DNA from: Balanoglossus misakiensis
Lineage: Eukaryota > Hemichordata
Reading direction: 5' to 3'
Assembly (NCBI GenBank): GCA_040954595.2
Contig: CM082577.2
Coordinates: 16,430,001-16,494,000 of the forward strand
Length of the DNA: 64,000 nucleotides
Shown: positions 49,301-59,430 of the stretch, piece by piece
Position numbering within the stretch: position 1 is the first letter of the stretch
How the letters are laid out: every line of letters begins with the position of its first letter
Notes under the pieces: model-generated
Told to the model about the DNA's origin: nothing
Database searches by the model: none
The model's input: only the letters and a program-made list of their open reading frames with translations
Made by a program: the position numbers and the translations under genes

Positions 49301-52099
49301 TAAGAGGATGCGCACCATGCGACCGTCAGAACAACGATGGTTCGATTTACGAAATTCCACCAGATGTCCTTGACGGCTATCTCGACAGTTTTTACGCGGG
49401 TGTTCGGCAGAAGGACGGCTCGGAATACGAACCAGACTCGCTGACAACATACCAGCGCAGCATAGATAGGTATCTCGGTGAACACGGCTACAAATTTTCC
49501 ATCAGCCGCGACAAAGAGTTTACTATGTCGCAGGCCACATTGAAAGCGAAACGTGGCCAGCTGAAAAGCCAAGGTAAAGGCAACAAACCAAACGCGGCCG
49601 AGGAGTTAACCGAGCGGGAGGAAGAGCTCCTTTACGAGAAAGGTGTCATCGGCACAGACACCCCCGAAGCGCTGCTATTTCTTGTGTGGCTCAACAACCA
49701 AAGACACTTCGGTTTTAGGGGGTGTCAGGAAAGTAGACAGTTGTTGTGGGGGATATAGACTCTCTCACAGCCCACGGTTCGCTACAAGCTCCTCACTGAT
49801 GCGCCCTCGACCGTTTGGCAAGGGAGAAGCACCGTTTGGTGTTGTGTAGCGAACCTTCCTCTCGGCGGACACACATGCAATCAGACCATAAGCCTGCATG
49901 GACGGCGAGAGGGGTTGTGAGAGAGTCGAGGGGGGATATCGCCTTGAAACGCACGGCAGATAACGTTTAATACCGCGAGTTCAACGAGAGAGACAACAAA
50001 ACAAGATCATCGGGGAAAGTGAGCGAACAACCCAGAGCGTATCCACCGAAGACTTTCGCTATTCCGGATGACCCCTCTCGATGTCCCGTGTACGCGTACA
50101 AACAATACGCTCTCCGTCGACCAGCAAGTCATCAGACTAACAACGCGCCTCTCTATCTGGCAGTAACCGGCAACTGCTACCTGGTTCAAGCTTCAACCGA
50201 TGGGTGGAAACAGATTAGACTCGATTATGATCACCGTGTACAAAAAACGGGATAGAAGGGAAAAAAGCAACCAGAGCGTCAGACGAACAACGATTAGACG
50301 CCTACATGACGGCGAAATTCCGCCAACGAAACTCATGCAGCTCTCAGGACATAGGAACGTGCAAAGAGTCAACCACTACGTGGTTAAACTCTCTACAAGA
50401 TTTACAACATATGTATGAGATTCTGTGGAGAGGTTCACGTTTAAAAAACATCAACGACATGTAGGCGTTCAAACTACGCGGGTAAATTCTGCAGACGCCA
50501 ATGCAGAATCGTAAACGGTCGTTTCTGGCGCATTCTGGAGCGCAACGGTGAACAACATCGTCTCCCCAAATGCATGCAGCATCACTCCCAACAGCGGTCC
50601 GTGGTATATTTGGTACTGCAACATATAACAACTGCACGATAAATGTTGCCGTGAATATAAGAGAATCAACATCACCTCGGTCTCCGAAACCTAAACGTCG
50701 TCGTGTCGCTGTGATATACGACACCAGTGAAGAAAGCCAGCAAAGTCAACAAAAAGTTTGAGTCGGGGATGACTGCAAAATGGTCCTTTTCAGGACCATC
50801 CAACCAAACCACAAACGGCCCTTTTGAGGGCCACCATATTCTCCAAAAAGAAAACTACCGATTTCTGTATCGTTTTAACTCCAAATTTACACGTTTTTAT
50901 AAAATCTTTAAGATTATGACAGATCAAGTAACGCCTCGGCAGACTCGGACGATTTCACTTGGAACAGTCAAGCTGAGTTAACCAGAAAAATAATGATTGA
51001 CATAGTGTCTATACGTCACGTGACATACTACGATTATCTGATTGGTAGCCTGTACACAAAATGGTATCAGCCATCAACTAATGGTATCAACCATCAACGG
51101 GTCTCAAATTATGAATGAAACTTATTTGCATATCTCCCTGGTGACCGACTCTTTACATCTTATGAGTTAGCGGCAAAGAAAGTAATCCCGCTAAATAAAA
51201 TCGAGGCCGCTCGAATATTTTAGCAAGATATTGGAAACATTTTATTCTAGCTTTTCCTAATAGGAACAATAAGAAGACTGTTCATGTGATAAATATATAA
51301 TCCCATGATATTTTTCTTTCTTTAATGTCATCGTTTACTCGTACAACTTCTCGCCTACGGCTCGAAATTGCACGGCTCCGCAAAAACCACTCGTATACGA
51401 TGACGTCAAACAAAGAAAAATATCATGGGTTTATATATAATTGTTATACATCTGGCACCGAGAACAACAGAATTTGGCGTGCACTAGTAAAGCCGTACGG
51501 AACGGTACTTACGGAACGCTTGTTAAATATGCCTTAAGTTTCAAGGCGCCCCAACTCACCGTGCACAGGTTTGCACTGTTATGCGGACGGTTTCAAGACA
51601 CCCCCACGCCAACGCACGTAAACAAAAAAGAAAGATGCTGCTCACTGTTTCAGCTGAATGGTTTACAATCGATTGTATCGGTATTTTTGGCGTTTTGGAA
51701 GCCAAGTATTATGGAACATAAGAACTAACCGAGATGTAAGATGTATAATTATAATAAGGTTATTACGAAAATACCGCAAAGTATGCACGAGGACATTAGC
51801 GCAGCGCATCGCCCTCCGCTAGGCGTCGGGCGATACTCGGCGCTAATGTCCTCGTGCATACTTTGCGGCATTTTCGTAATAACCTCATAATATATTATAG
51901 GGACGTTAACCAAGTGTTTGATCTTGTTTCAATTGCAAAGAAACGCCCACTGCTGTGTCAATATGTATATTTTCTGCTTGATATCGTGCAGGTGTCACCA
52001 AAATCCGACTTCAATTCTACCCTGTGTCTGTGTAATCACCTGACTGTTTTCAGTGCAATGGTTGGAGTTGTTGAATCTGATGGACGATTCCACGTTTAA
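40391..52099 (+). CDS. Secreted double C-type lectin with GAIN-like region and terminal GPS
   Basis: Thirteen exons join in phase to 644 residues: 40391-40502, 40609-40870, 41334-41395, 41822-42092, 42737-42810, 44062-44132, 44333-44423, 44844-45178, 45490-45598, 45975-46099, 46548-46776, 47087-47172, 51992-52099. A signal peptide (LTLVATFVMLSMTLLQQA) leads. CTLD 1 runs from DCNYVSG, through FWIDG and GECLSLK, to HVLCEN. CTLD 2 runs from about YQICEKFGMRL, through AWIDA and GSCIRVE, to LNFVCEDN. Neither has EPN/QPD or WND calcium/sugar motifs. About 340 residues without lectin features precede the GPS. The GPS is NNWQNDDCK plus CLCNHLTVF, with cleavage expected between Leu and Thr. Family members (polycystin-1-like proteins, adhesion receptors) continue into membrane helices, but this one stops 16 residues after that Thr. 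Intron 12 is 4.8 kb because of insertions. Confidence 0.85.
43217..43651. repeat. 435-bp interval bounded by 16-bp inverted repeats (lectin intron 5)
   Basis: TTAAACCCCGGTGCGG at 43217-43232 is exactly inverted at 43636-43651. The interval includes a TATAAAAG box-like sequence just inside the left end. Non-coding; could be a small element or regulatory module. Confidence 0.55.
48514..48727. repeat. 214-bp near-perfect palindrome inside the recombinase element
   Basis: The arms start GTTCCGGTTGATGACGTAGA and end with the mirror TCTACGTCATCAGCCGGAAC. GACCTGTTCTACGTCAC and GGCCAGTTCATG are also mirrored around a loop of about 20 bp. TTCTACGTCA-type blocks occur four times. Likely a foldback insertion or an internal cis element. 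Confidence 0.85.
49028..50761 (+). pseudogene. Crypton-type tyrosine recombinase (DUF3504/KIAA1958-like), degraded
   Basis: Pieces in several frames follow the order of this family: an N-terminal SAM-like part (NIVQSTNCGVNQLTKRM), IPPDVLDGYL, VRQKDGSEYEPDSLTTYQRS, RDKEF, LKSQGKGNKPNAAEELTE, WLNNQRHFGFRG and RQLLWG. After an inserted 175-bp element come ALKRTADNV, EFNERDNKTRS, YPPKTFAIPDDPSRCPVYAY, WFKLQPMGGNRLDS, NQSVRRTTIRRL and LMQLSGHRNVQRVNHYVV. A basic tail PKRRR lies near 50695. The integrase box 2 H-x-x-R reads Q-S-V-R, so the His is lost; G-H-R and the nucleophile Tyr remain. At least three frame changes, one stop and the insertion show it is not functional. The family catalyses site-specific strand exchange through a 3'-phosphotyrosine. 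Confidence 0.85.
49757..49931. mobile_element. 175-bp MITE inserted in the recombinase, 8-bp target duplication
   Basis: Flanked by GGGGATAT at 49749-49756 and 49932-49939. Ends GACTCTCTCACA and TGTGAGAGAGTC are inverted, as are inner GGTTCGCTAC and GTAGCGAACC. Removing it restores the coding order WGD/IALK. An 8-bp duplication is the hallmark of hAT elements, though the terminal bases are not diagnostic. Confidence 0.85.
51443..51890 (+). mobile_element. Hairpin-ended repeat family, copy in lectin intron 12
   Basis: Left end TTATACATCTGGCACCGAGA; right end a 130-bp hairpin (51757-51887). Its arms read GGTTATTACGAAAATACCGC, then AAAGTATGCACGAGGACATT and AGCGC, mirrored exactly except one base. 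A smaller palindrome (CGCCC...GGGCG) forms the tip. Non-coding. Sits directly beside the recombinase element. Confidence 0.88.
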
Positions 52100-53370
52100 T
52101 AAAGGAGCGTCCGTTTTGTCTACAGAGGTGACGAATCAGCTGATGGGACGAGTTCTGATATACCATTCAACATGTTTTCGCTTTTTCTTCTTCTTCTTAG
52201 ATTTATTTTAGACTTCGCGACGCAAGAGATGTTCACATAACCATTCACAAAATCGATTTTTGTTGATAATGCATTAAATGTAAATATAGTCCAATGTAAT
52301 ATATACATTTCTGAGTATATAGGATATATACATACATATACACTGATAATATTACTGTTTTGTAATAAACAGTACTGTCACTTGCAATTTTAATAACCGG
52401 TAATTTTACTTGTCATTAATTGGTCGAGTTAAATTATTATGTAATTAAAAAAAAAAGTTGTATATGCATGTGTTTGCCTTGGATTGCTCTGGATCTAGTT
52501 GACATTAAAGCGTACACTTACTGTGCACTGTTTGTATTGCGCCTTTCCCCCCACGAATAAATGGACAATTTATTGACGAGGCCCTCTTTAGCCATCTCCA
52601 CCCGTTTTGGCCAAAAAATGCAGCAACCGCGCCAGTTGTGCATATTTTTCCTAAATTACTGTATTCAAACGTAAGAAATATGTAAAATCAACTGCCCTGA
52701 AGGTTACCTTTGACACAAAGCATTGTTACGCAACAATCAAATCTAGCAACTCCTAACACAACACATTCATATCACAAACTACACATTGTTACTCCAACTA
52801 ACATTTCACCACCTGTGTACCTGCATATACGTCTTCCCTCTTGTGTTTTCGCCAGTTTAGTCATCTAATGAGTGATTCCAGTGAAATAACGCTGTACAGA
52901 TTACACCGCCTTCCGTTTCTCCAACTACCCTAACTTTATATTCCGCTGTACTTAAAGGCGCATAAGCTGCAACTGTTGGGATAATTATCATAAATTTTGT
53001 TTCAAACTGTACTACCATTAGTCTATGCAGATGAAGGCAGTGAACTAAACACAAGCATTATAAACCCTAAATATGAGTACATATGCAAGTTCTAACCAGA
53101 TAAATAATAAAGCTTTGCCGCATGCGATTATGGCCGCCACCATGGAAAAATGCAAAAAACAACGAAAATGTGGCATTTCCGGTTATGACACTTTATAAAC
53201 AAAAAAAACAAAACATGATCTCCTCAACTTGAGCTCATGGAAGTAAATGTACACCGCTGAGACATTATATTTTCCTTTTCATTGCAATATTGTCATAACT
53301 AAGTCTTAAGCTTGATATATTATCATGAAATATCATTTAATAGACATAATAAAAAGCATATATGAGATTA
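52100..53370. other. 3' flank of the lectin-GPS gene, no further exon proven
   Basis: To about 52560 it matches 31237-32165 and contains the empty site of the 31944 MITE. Beyond that it is AT-rich with no recognised gene. I searched for a membrane-segment exon after the GPS and found none with matching phase. Confidence 0.55.
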
Positions 53371-53825
53371 TTATACATCTAGTGCCGAGAACAATAGATT
53401 TTGGCGTGCAATAAAAAGCCGTACGTAACGGTACGTACGGAACGCGCGTTAAATAAGCTTTAAGTTTCAAGGCGCCCCAACTCACTGTGTACAGGTATGC
53501 GTTGTTATGCGGACGGTTTCAAGGCGCCCCCACTCCAACGCACGTGCGCACACGTAAACAAAAAAGAAAGATGGCTGCTCACTGAGTCAACTGAGCGGTT
53601 TTCGATCGATTGTATCGGCATTTTGGGCGTTTTGAAAGGCAAGTAACATGCAACACAAGCACTAACGGAGATGTAAGATGTATAATAATAAGGTTATTAC
53701 GAAAATACCGCAAAGTATGCACTCGGACATTAGCGCAGCGCATCGCCCTCCGCTACGCGTAGGGCGATACTCAGCGCTAATGTCCTCGTGCGCATACTTT
53801 GCGGTATTTTCGTAATAACCTTATA
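53371..53825 (+). mobile_element. Hairpin-ended repeat family, third full copy
   Basis: Same left end (TTATACATCTAGTGCCGAGA) and right 130-bp hairpin (53692-53821), here with tip CCGCTACGCGTAGGGCG. The body matches the 51.4-kb copy, including GGCGCCCCAACTCAC and AAAGATGGCTGCTCACTG. No ORF. Confidence 0.88.
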
Positions 53826-53916
53826 TTATTTAAAACTTTACTTTTTTATCCAGTTGCAGCTCATGTGACGTTAAGTTTTGAGCACTGTGCATTGGACCTG
53901 TCAAACGACATACTTC

Positions 53917-53971
53917 GTATGTATGTATGTATGTATGTATGTATGTATGTATGTATGTATGTATGTATGTA
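53917..53971. repeat. (GTAT)n microsatellite
   Basis: About 14 GTAT units. The upstream 60 bp follow a TTTTTTATCCAG acceptor-like sequence and read AAHVTLSFEHCALDLSNDIL. An exon ending at GTATGT, as in the P450, is conceivable but unsupported. Confidence 0.9.
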
Positions 53972-54000
53972 TACAATTACTTTTGCTAAGATTTCTCTGT

Positions 54001-55296
54001 ACTATATTGCTTTTAGCGGATCTGGAGGATAAAGGCCACGGTAAATAAATACTGTGGATGCAATGCGTGTACATCTTCCAATAACCTAACGACGACGTAT
54101 TTGTGCTAGATTTGGTAACTAATAGCCCCGGGTATAAGGTCCGATTTAGCTGAAATCCAGTCACGTGACCAGTTATTATATCGTCACCCCCTTATTACCT
54201 GAACTCTTATTATTTCTAGATGTTGTGTGAGGGAGGGAAAGCCAGTGAGTGATATCGTGAAGTTTGGGAAAAGGAAATATTCTGTTGATGATTTTCATGT
54301 TATTTCCTCGTGTTTATAATATGCTTGAGCTTGATGCAAAAACCGGATTTGGCAGAGACTTTAATGTATGCATTACCGTTGAAACTGACGTCATACAATG
54401 TTGCAAATCCTACGGTTTGAGCCAATCGATGTTCATAAATTTACCGCTTTTCAGTGGACTATTTTTAGAGCTGGCATATTCTGGAAGTTTCGAGGTCAGT
54501 GTGGTTTTGGAAACTCTGCGAGTCGCACTCATCGCACGGAGTACTGTTATGTACAAGTTAGTGGTTGTTCACCCACTTTCGCAATAAACAGTTGCTTGTT
54601 ATTACCGACTACGGGTCATTTCGGAAGTCCGATATAAAGAGCTTTGTTCAATATATTCAACCCCCACAAGTGAGTTAGTGAGTGAGTGAGTGAGTTGTTT
54701 TTGTTGTTGTATAACATAACTTTTTCTGGATGGGATTCTTTACAAAGCCTTTGAAAAAATTTGCAAACTCTACATAGTGCCCGACGATCGATTTTTTGGA
54801 ATGTGGATATTAAGGGGGAATTAACTATGCCGTGTAGGGTATATTTTGCAGATACTTTTGCATCATGTGTGCCGTAGACATATTTATCTTCGTTACATCT
54901 TCCGCAGCAGAAGTTAGTCATCATCTGAATAATGCAAAAGTGAAATGTAGATGACATGAGAGGCGATAAAATCTTACAATTGTATTTCTAGAATTGCAAA
55001 TTTTTGAATAAGAAATGTCGCCATAAATAAATTAAAGCCACTCTTTCTGGATCTACCTCAGAACTCTAACCGATGGGTTAACCTCTGGGAATCCGCATTG
55101 TAGCACTATTATTGGCGTGGACAATGCACTACAGACAAGTTATTAAATATAGATCACATATACACTCAAGAGAAATGTGCCGAATGTTCATTGATTGGGT
55201 CATACAGCATAATTGTCAAATTGTTCATATATTAGATAATCGCAGATTAGCCGCAAAGCATTAAACTTTGGCTTGCTTGAGAAGCTGTAAAATGTT
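54001..55296. repeat. Duplicated spacer upstream of lectin copy 3
   Basis: Matches the spacer before the intact lectin gene in two blocks (54001-54240, 54740-55296). The middle (54250-54650) is unique to this copy. It has a 107-codon open frame with no recognised domain, which I do not call. Confidence 0.7.
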
Positions 55297-55730
55297 ATGA
55301 AGTTAACGCTCGTCGCTACATTCGTGATGTTGTCAGTGACGTTGCTGCAGCAAGCAGGTAAGATACTAGTTTTGGATTTTGCACGTTTAGAAAGTCTGAA
55401 GCTCCTCAGAACAGGAGCTGATAAGTCTTATAATTGTGTTATTGGTATATGAATGATTGTATAATAAGAATAACGATTTGATATCCAGATTGCAACAGCT
55501 TTTTCGGGTGGACGGATCACACCACAGAATACACGTTGTGTTAGCGATTGGGTCAGTGCAAGAAAAAACGCAGCTACAGTAAACACTTTAAAGGAACGAG
55601 GCATCGCAAACACCTGGTTCTGGATAGATGGACAGTTAATTCACAACGGAAGCGTAGTCACAAGAGGAGGGGAAATTTTGACCTTCAAGCCGCAGGTTGG
55701 AACGAAATGGGGAAATTGCGTCGCAATGAA
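55297..55730 (+). pseudogene. Lectin-GPS gene head, copy 3 (pseudogene)
   Basis: Copy of exons 1 and 2 of the 40391 gene. Exon 1 (55297-55357) still encodes a good signal peptide starting MKLTLVATFVMLSVTLLQQA with an intact GTAAG donor. Exon 2 (55489-55730) keeps DCNSFFGWT, FWIDGQLIHNGSV and the GTGAG donor. However, the codon after the second CTLD cysteine is TAG where the intact gene has GAG, and about 16 bases are missing soon after, shifting frame. No later exons follow; mobile elements start at 56143. It is a truncated, non-functional duplicate. Confidence 0.88.
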
Positions 55731-56142
55731 GTGAGTTGAGAGTTTTGACAATACATTTAAATATGAAAAAAAAATTGTGGTCATTTTAGTATAGCTTAAC
55801 TTTTACCAGTCACAAGGAATCAGGTGCAGAGGTATGCGATCTTTAGAAATATATCAGTTGGGACAGAATAAATTCAGTTGTCGTATTCTGTCCGGCATGC
55901 TGCCTGCGCGTGGTCGAAGCTCGCGATCGATCCCAGTGTATAAAGAAAGGCACTCATATAATGATTGGATTTACCTTGTTTCATAATTCCTTCACTATTC
56001 ATGGCATTTTATGTGATACTGTGAACTAGATACTCGAAATAAAAATTGCCATGAGAAATTTTGTATTTTATTTTCAGTGGCGGTTTGTTGAAATGGGCTA
56101 GGGTTTGTAACGTAATGCCTTTCAGCGCGTCACTTCGTGTAA
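55731..56142. other. Intron-like remnant of lectin copy 3
   Basis: Its start matches the intron after exon 2 of the intact gene (40871 onward). No exon 3 is found before the Harbinger-like insertion. Confidence 0.55.
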
Positions 56143-56321
56143 GGGAGCATTCGTTTTTTACAGGGAGGGGGGGGGGCGGTGGAATTTGAGTCGCCGACTA
56201 AATGTAAAAGGCAACCCCCCCCCCTCGAAATTACTTTTCTAAAATGTGTCCCCCCCTAAATTCTTCAATTGTAAAATGTGACCCCCCCCAAAAAAAAAGT
56301 TTATCCACCGGATTAAACTTA

Positions 56322-57102
56322 GGCTGCATTCACAAACACCTCTGGAGGGGGGGGGGGCGGCGGGAGAATTCAAATTTTTTACCGCTAATTTTCACATGCC
56401 CCCCGTACACAACCCGAAATATTTCAAATCCCCCCTTCCGAACTGCCAAAATTTTGAAATCCCCCCCCCCATTTTCTTTCACAGAGCAAAACACATCACC
56501 TATCTATCTTGTAAAAAAGAAAAACAGCGCTCCCATGAAAAGAATTTGAAACTGATGTTTCCCCTCATCAGTGGGTATTAAAACTGAACATTGTTCTTAT
56601 TTTTAAGTGTTTGTATTCCGTGTCGGGAGACATTGTAAACCGAGAATTGAAGGGGGTGGGGTTGGGAGGGGGTGTCCCCCTCCCACGTAAGAAAATTTTA
56701 TAAAATACAGAGCTCAAAGCTGCATTTTAATGAACCCGGCAAAAGCAAATTAACTCAACTACCGGTATGTTGGGGAGGACAAATTTAACCGTCGCCGCTC
56801 AAAGTTATCATGGGCCCCTGCCCTGGGACACTAGATAAACCAGTCAATGTTTGAAAGGTGTTGATGAATGGAGGGGGTGGGTGTGAAAATCTGAAAAATT
56901 TGAAAAATTTAGAAAATTTTGTAAAATAAAGGGCGCGAAACTGCATTTTGTGGACTCAAAATAAATATTTAGTCGTCAAAGTTTTCAAGTCCCCCCTTTC
57001 AGTCCCTAAATTATTTCAAATCCCCCCTTACATACCCTCAATTTTTTCAAACCCCCCCTCAATTCTCCCGCCCCCCCTCCAGAGGTGTTTGTGAATGCAG
57101 CC
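56322..57102. mobile_element. Harbinger-like MITE (inner), TTA target duplication, copy 1
   Basis: GGCTGCATTCACAAACACCT and its inverse bound 781 bp, flanked by TTA (56319-56321, 57103-57105). Interior has repeated GGGGGG/CCCCCC patches and no transposase. A second copy in opposite orientation is at 60153-60960. It lies inside another Harbinger-like element. Confidence 0.85.
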
Positions 57103-57162
57103 TTATCAAACTTTGTCAGATATTGGTGTATGTTCGACATACCACATAATCAACCATGAAAC

Positions 57163-57483
57163 CTAGTCTACATAGTTCCTTGATTTCCAAGTAGTGCATT
57201 GTCTGCCTGATCTTGTTACGTGAAAGAGTTCGTTTTCAATGTCGCCGCTATCACTTTCTGAGTCACTTTCCTCTGAATCACCTAGTTCACCTATCACTAC
57301 ATGTTCATCTTCTGGTTCACTGTCCTCGTCCAAGTCATCCTCTTCACCCCCCTGCTCATCCTCATCTTTGTCCCTCTCATGGTTTACTCTGAGACTTTCC
57401 AGAGTTGTTTGACACAGTTTCCGGCCAATGTGCGCTTCAACTATTTTCAGTTTGTCTGTTGTAAAAATTGTCCCCCCCCCCAA
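57163..57483 (-). pseudogene. Acidic C-terminal ORF fragment within the outer Harbinger-like element
   Basis: 106 codons: a charged start (TDKLKIVEAHIGRKL), a long Asp/Glu/Ser stretch, then HVTRSGRQCTTWKSRNYVD at a stop. The RSGR ending is reminiscent of the tails of transposon-encoded polyproteins, but I cannot assign a family. It has no start or catalytic domain here. Confidence 0.4.
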
Positions 57484-57846
57484 ACCATTGATTATAAAAT
57501 TTGTCCCCCCCTAAAAACTGCTTTGTAAAAGTAAACCCCCCCTGATTTCCAACGCCTCCCCCCTCCCTGTAAAAAACGAATGCTCCCTAACACCTGGCTG
57601 AATACGAAGTCTGTGCAATTCATTCGAGCAAACCAAATAAATCTTAGAATAGAAATGTTTAGAATAGCATTGCATTGCTTTGGGACACCTCGTTAGTTGC
57701 TTTACGGGTATGATTCCTTTTTAATTTTACTTCTTTCACGAAGCTGCACATAGTTCCCGTTTTTTTTAGGAAAGCAATACGAATGTCTACGAAATACGGA
57801 CAACGTGCTCCTTATCACAACATCTTCGTCAAAACTCAATTACTTT

Positions 57847-59430
57847 AATTAAATAAAGAATTATATAAAAATAATAATTTTAATAATAATAGGACCGATT
57901 TCCACAAAAATTTCACCATAGGGGTTTCTTGGCTCAATAAGAACAAAAATGATATCCGTTTAGTGATCACCTGTTTCTATGGCAACCATTTTGGGGCTGA
58001 AATTATGCTTTTTGTGCTAAGAGAGGGTATCACAAGTCAATTTACATAATAATAGGTTGGATTTGAACACAAAATCACACTGGCAGTATTTTTGTTCACA
58101 AAGAAAATATTTGGGGTTTATTTTCCGAATGCACAATAATAAGTTGGTGAAATTTGACTTTTCTTTCAAGACAGAGGAACTGCGCATGTGCAGAAAAACT
58201 GGCAATGCTGCCTGCCGATTTCCACAGTGTAACTACAAAAAAATACAAGATACAATAGTATCGTTAAGGAATCCAATCAATCGATTGTTCATGCATTTCC
58301 AGACTGTCGACCAGTTTTAAAACATAAATTCATTGGTATTGCATAAACGTTTACCGTCTATTTGTTGTTGTATGACATGGGTTATTGAAGGAAGGCAGTT
58401 ACAGGACACACTCGTAGAAGTACACTGTTTGAGTATTGACAGCGAGTCTGTGTTAAATTTGGCAGTTCAGCGTGACTTCAACACTAAATAGACAACTAGC
58501 AGAAAAGTCTGCAAACTTCTAAATTTCTGGAAATGTTTTATTTGGTATGGTTATGAAATAATTTTCGTCTATGAAGAATCAAATCTCAGCGACGCACGAT
58601 AGCTTCTGATGAATGCGAAGACCTGTCAGCTGACACGCAAATACAGCCAAAACATAAAATTCAACATTGAAAACGGAACCGCGAGATGCCTCGTGTGTCT
58701 GTCCTGTCACCTCGTCTGAGAAAACAATAAAATTCCCGAGAAATAATAACACGAAATCCAAAGTATCGTGATAACATTTCTTCATTTCTCTGATTCTATT
58801 TGGCTGCCTTGTACATTGTAAACATTGCGTCCGTTTGACACCGACACAAACGTAGCATCAGAGGTCAATACTTTGATTAAAAACAATAATTTTAACACTA
58901 ACCTTCCTGTTCCACGATATCTGCGGTTTCTATGGCGCTCAAATCTCATGATATGTGCAATTCTAAAGCCAACTGGGGTATTATTCCTGTCGTTTTAGCC
59001 ACGAAAACTGGGCAGACGACACGACGCGAAACAGCTCGTTCACACTCAGTTGACATCGCGTGATTTCAGAGCGCGCGCAAACATACGAAAAATTGCTACA
59101 ATGTTGTACGTAAATAAACTCGGTCTCCAACTCGTGTTGGGTTTCGAGCGAAGTTTTGTACCTCAGATCTGTCGTACACACGCCACCAGACTCACTGGGT
59201 AACAAGGTTTTAAATAGTGTTTAACAATACCCGAGGTCTTTTTGTGAATATTAGGTAGAAAATCTCCAACCGAAAGCGTTGAAACGTCGTCTGCAATTTT
59301 AGATACATAGGCCACTTTGAAAAATGTTGTCTTTATGAATCTGAAGTATCACGAATGATTGTACAGGAAATCCACCCGTGCTTATTAAATTGATAGATTG
59401 TTTATATAATTCTTTAAACCCCTTAACTGG
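57847..59430. repeat. Tandemly duplicated non-coding unit, copy 1
   Basis: Begins TTAAATAAAGAATTAT (within 57847-57870) and ends CCCCTTAACTGG. The next unit restarts with the same sequence at 59432. Shared throughout, including CCGATTTCCACAAAAATTTC, GGGGTTTATTTTCCGAATGC and GTTTGACACYGACACAAACG. No convincing gene; short frames of 60-90 codons occur in both copies but without domain or codon signal. Confidence 0.88.

Larger units (their letters stand above)
47391..51440. mobile_element. 4-kb element with about 330-bp TIRs around a tyrosine-recombinase gene
   Basis: 47391-47742 and 51106-51440 are reverse complements with about 85-90% identity by eye, starting at TATATAATCCCATGATATTT. Shared inner landmarks are CACATGAACAGTCTTCTTAT, CAATATCTTGCTAAAATATT, CGAGCGGCC and TTTATTTAGCGGGATTAC. 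Each repeat contains its own hairpin: CCCATGATATTTTTCTTTG is mirrored about 120 bp later by GAAAAATATCATGGGATTAT. Host sequence flanking it (left GAGGACGCTTTT; right resuming at 51898) is contiguous at 31006-31045 apart from a few bases, so an insertion is proven, although another repeat sits on its right. It encloses a degraded recombinase gene and a foldback sequence. Confidence 0.8.
56143..57587. mobile_element. PIF/Harbinger-like element (outer), TAA target duplication
   Basis: GGGAGCATTCGTTTTTTACA (56143) and its inverse ending at 57587 form terminal repeats of about 29 bp continuing into G/C runs. Flanks are TAA on both sides (56140-56142, 57588-57590). Three-base TWA duplications and G-rich ends fit PIF/Harbinger. 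It contains an acidic open-frame fragment at 57163-57483 and is split by a second element at 56322-57102. Confidence 0.78.

Noticed and set aside
49067-49572. Minus-strand ORFs of 90-127 codons
   Set aside because: They are antisense shadows of the recombinase gene, whose plus-strand frames carry the family motifs.
53857-53917. Possible exon (AAHVTLSFEHCALDLSNDIL) continuing the lectin-GPS gene
   Set aside because: It would need a phase-1 donor in the GPS exon, and none with GT exists; the putative donor is the start of a microsatellite.
54264-54587. 107-codon open frame between the lectin copies
   Set aside because: No domain, no matching counterpart in the duplicated spacer, and a competing frame of similar length overlaps it.
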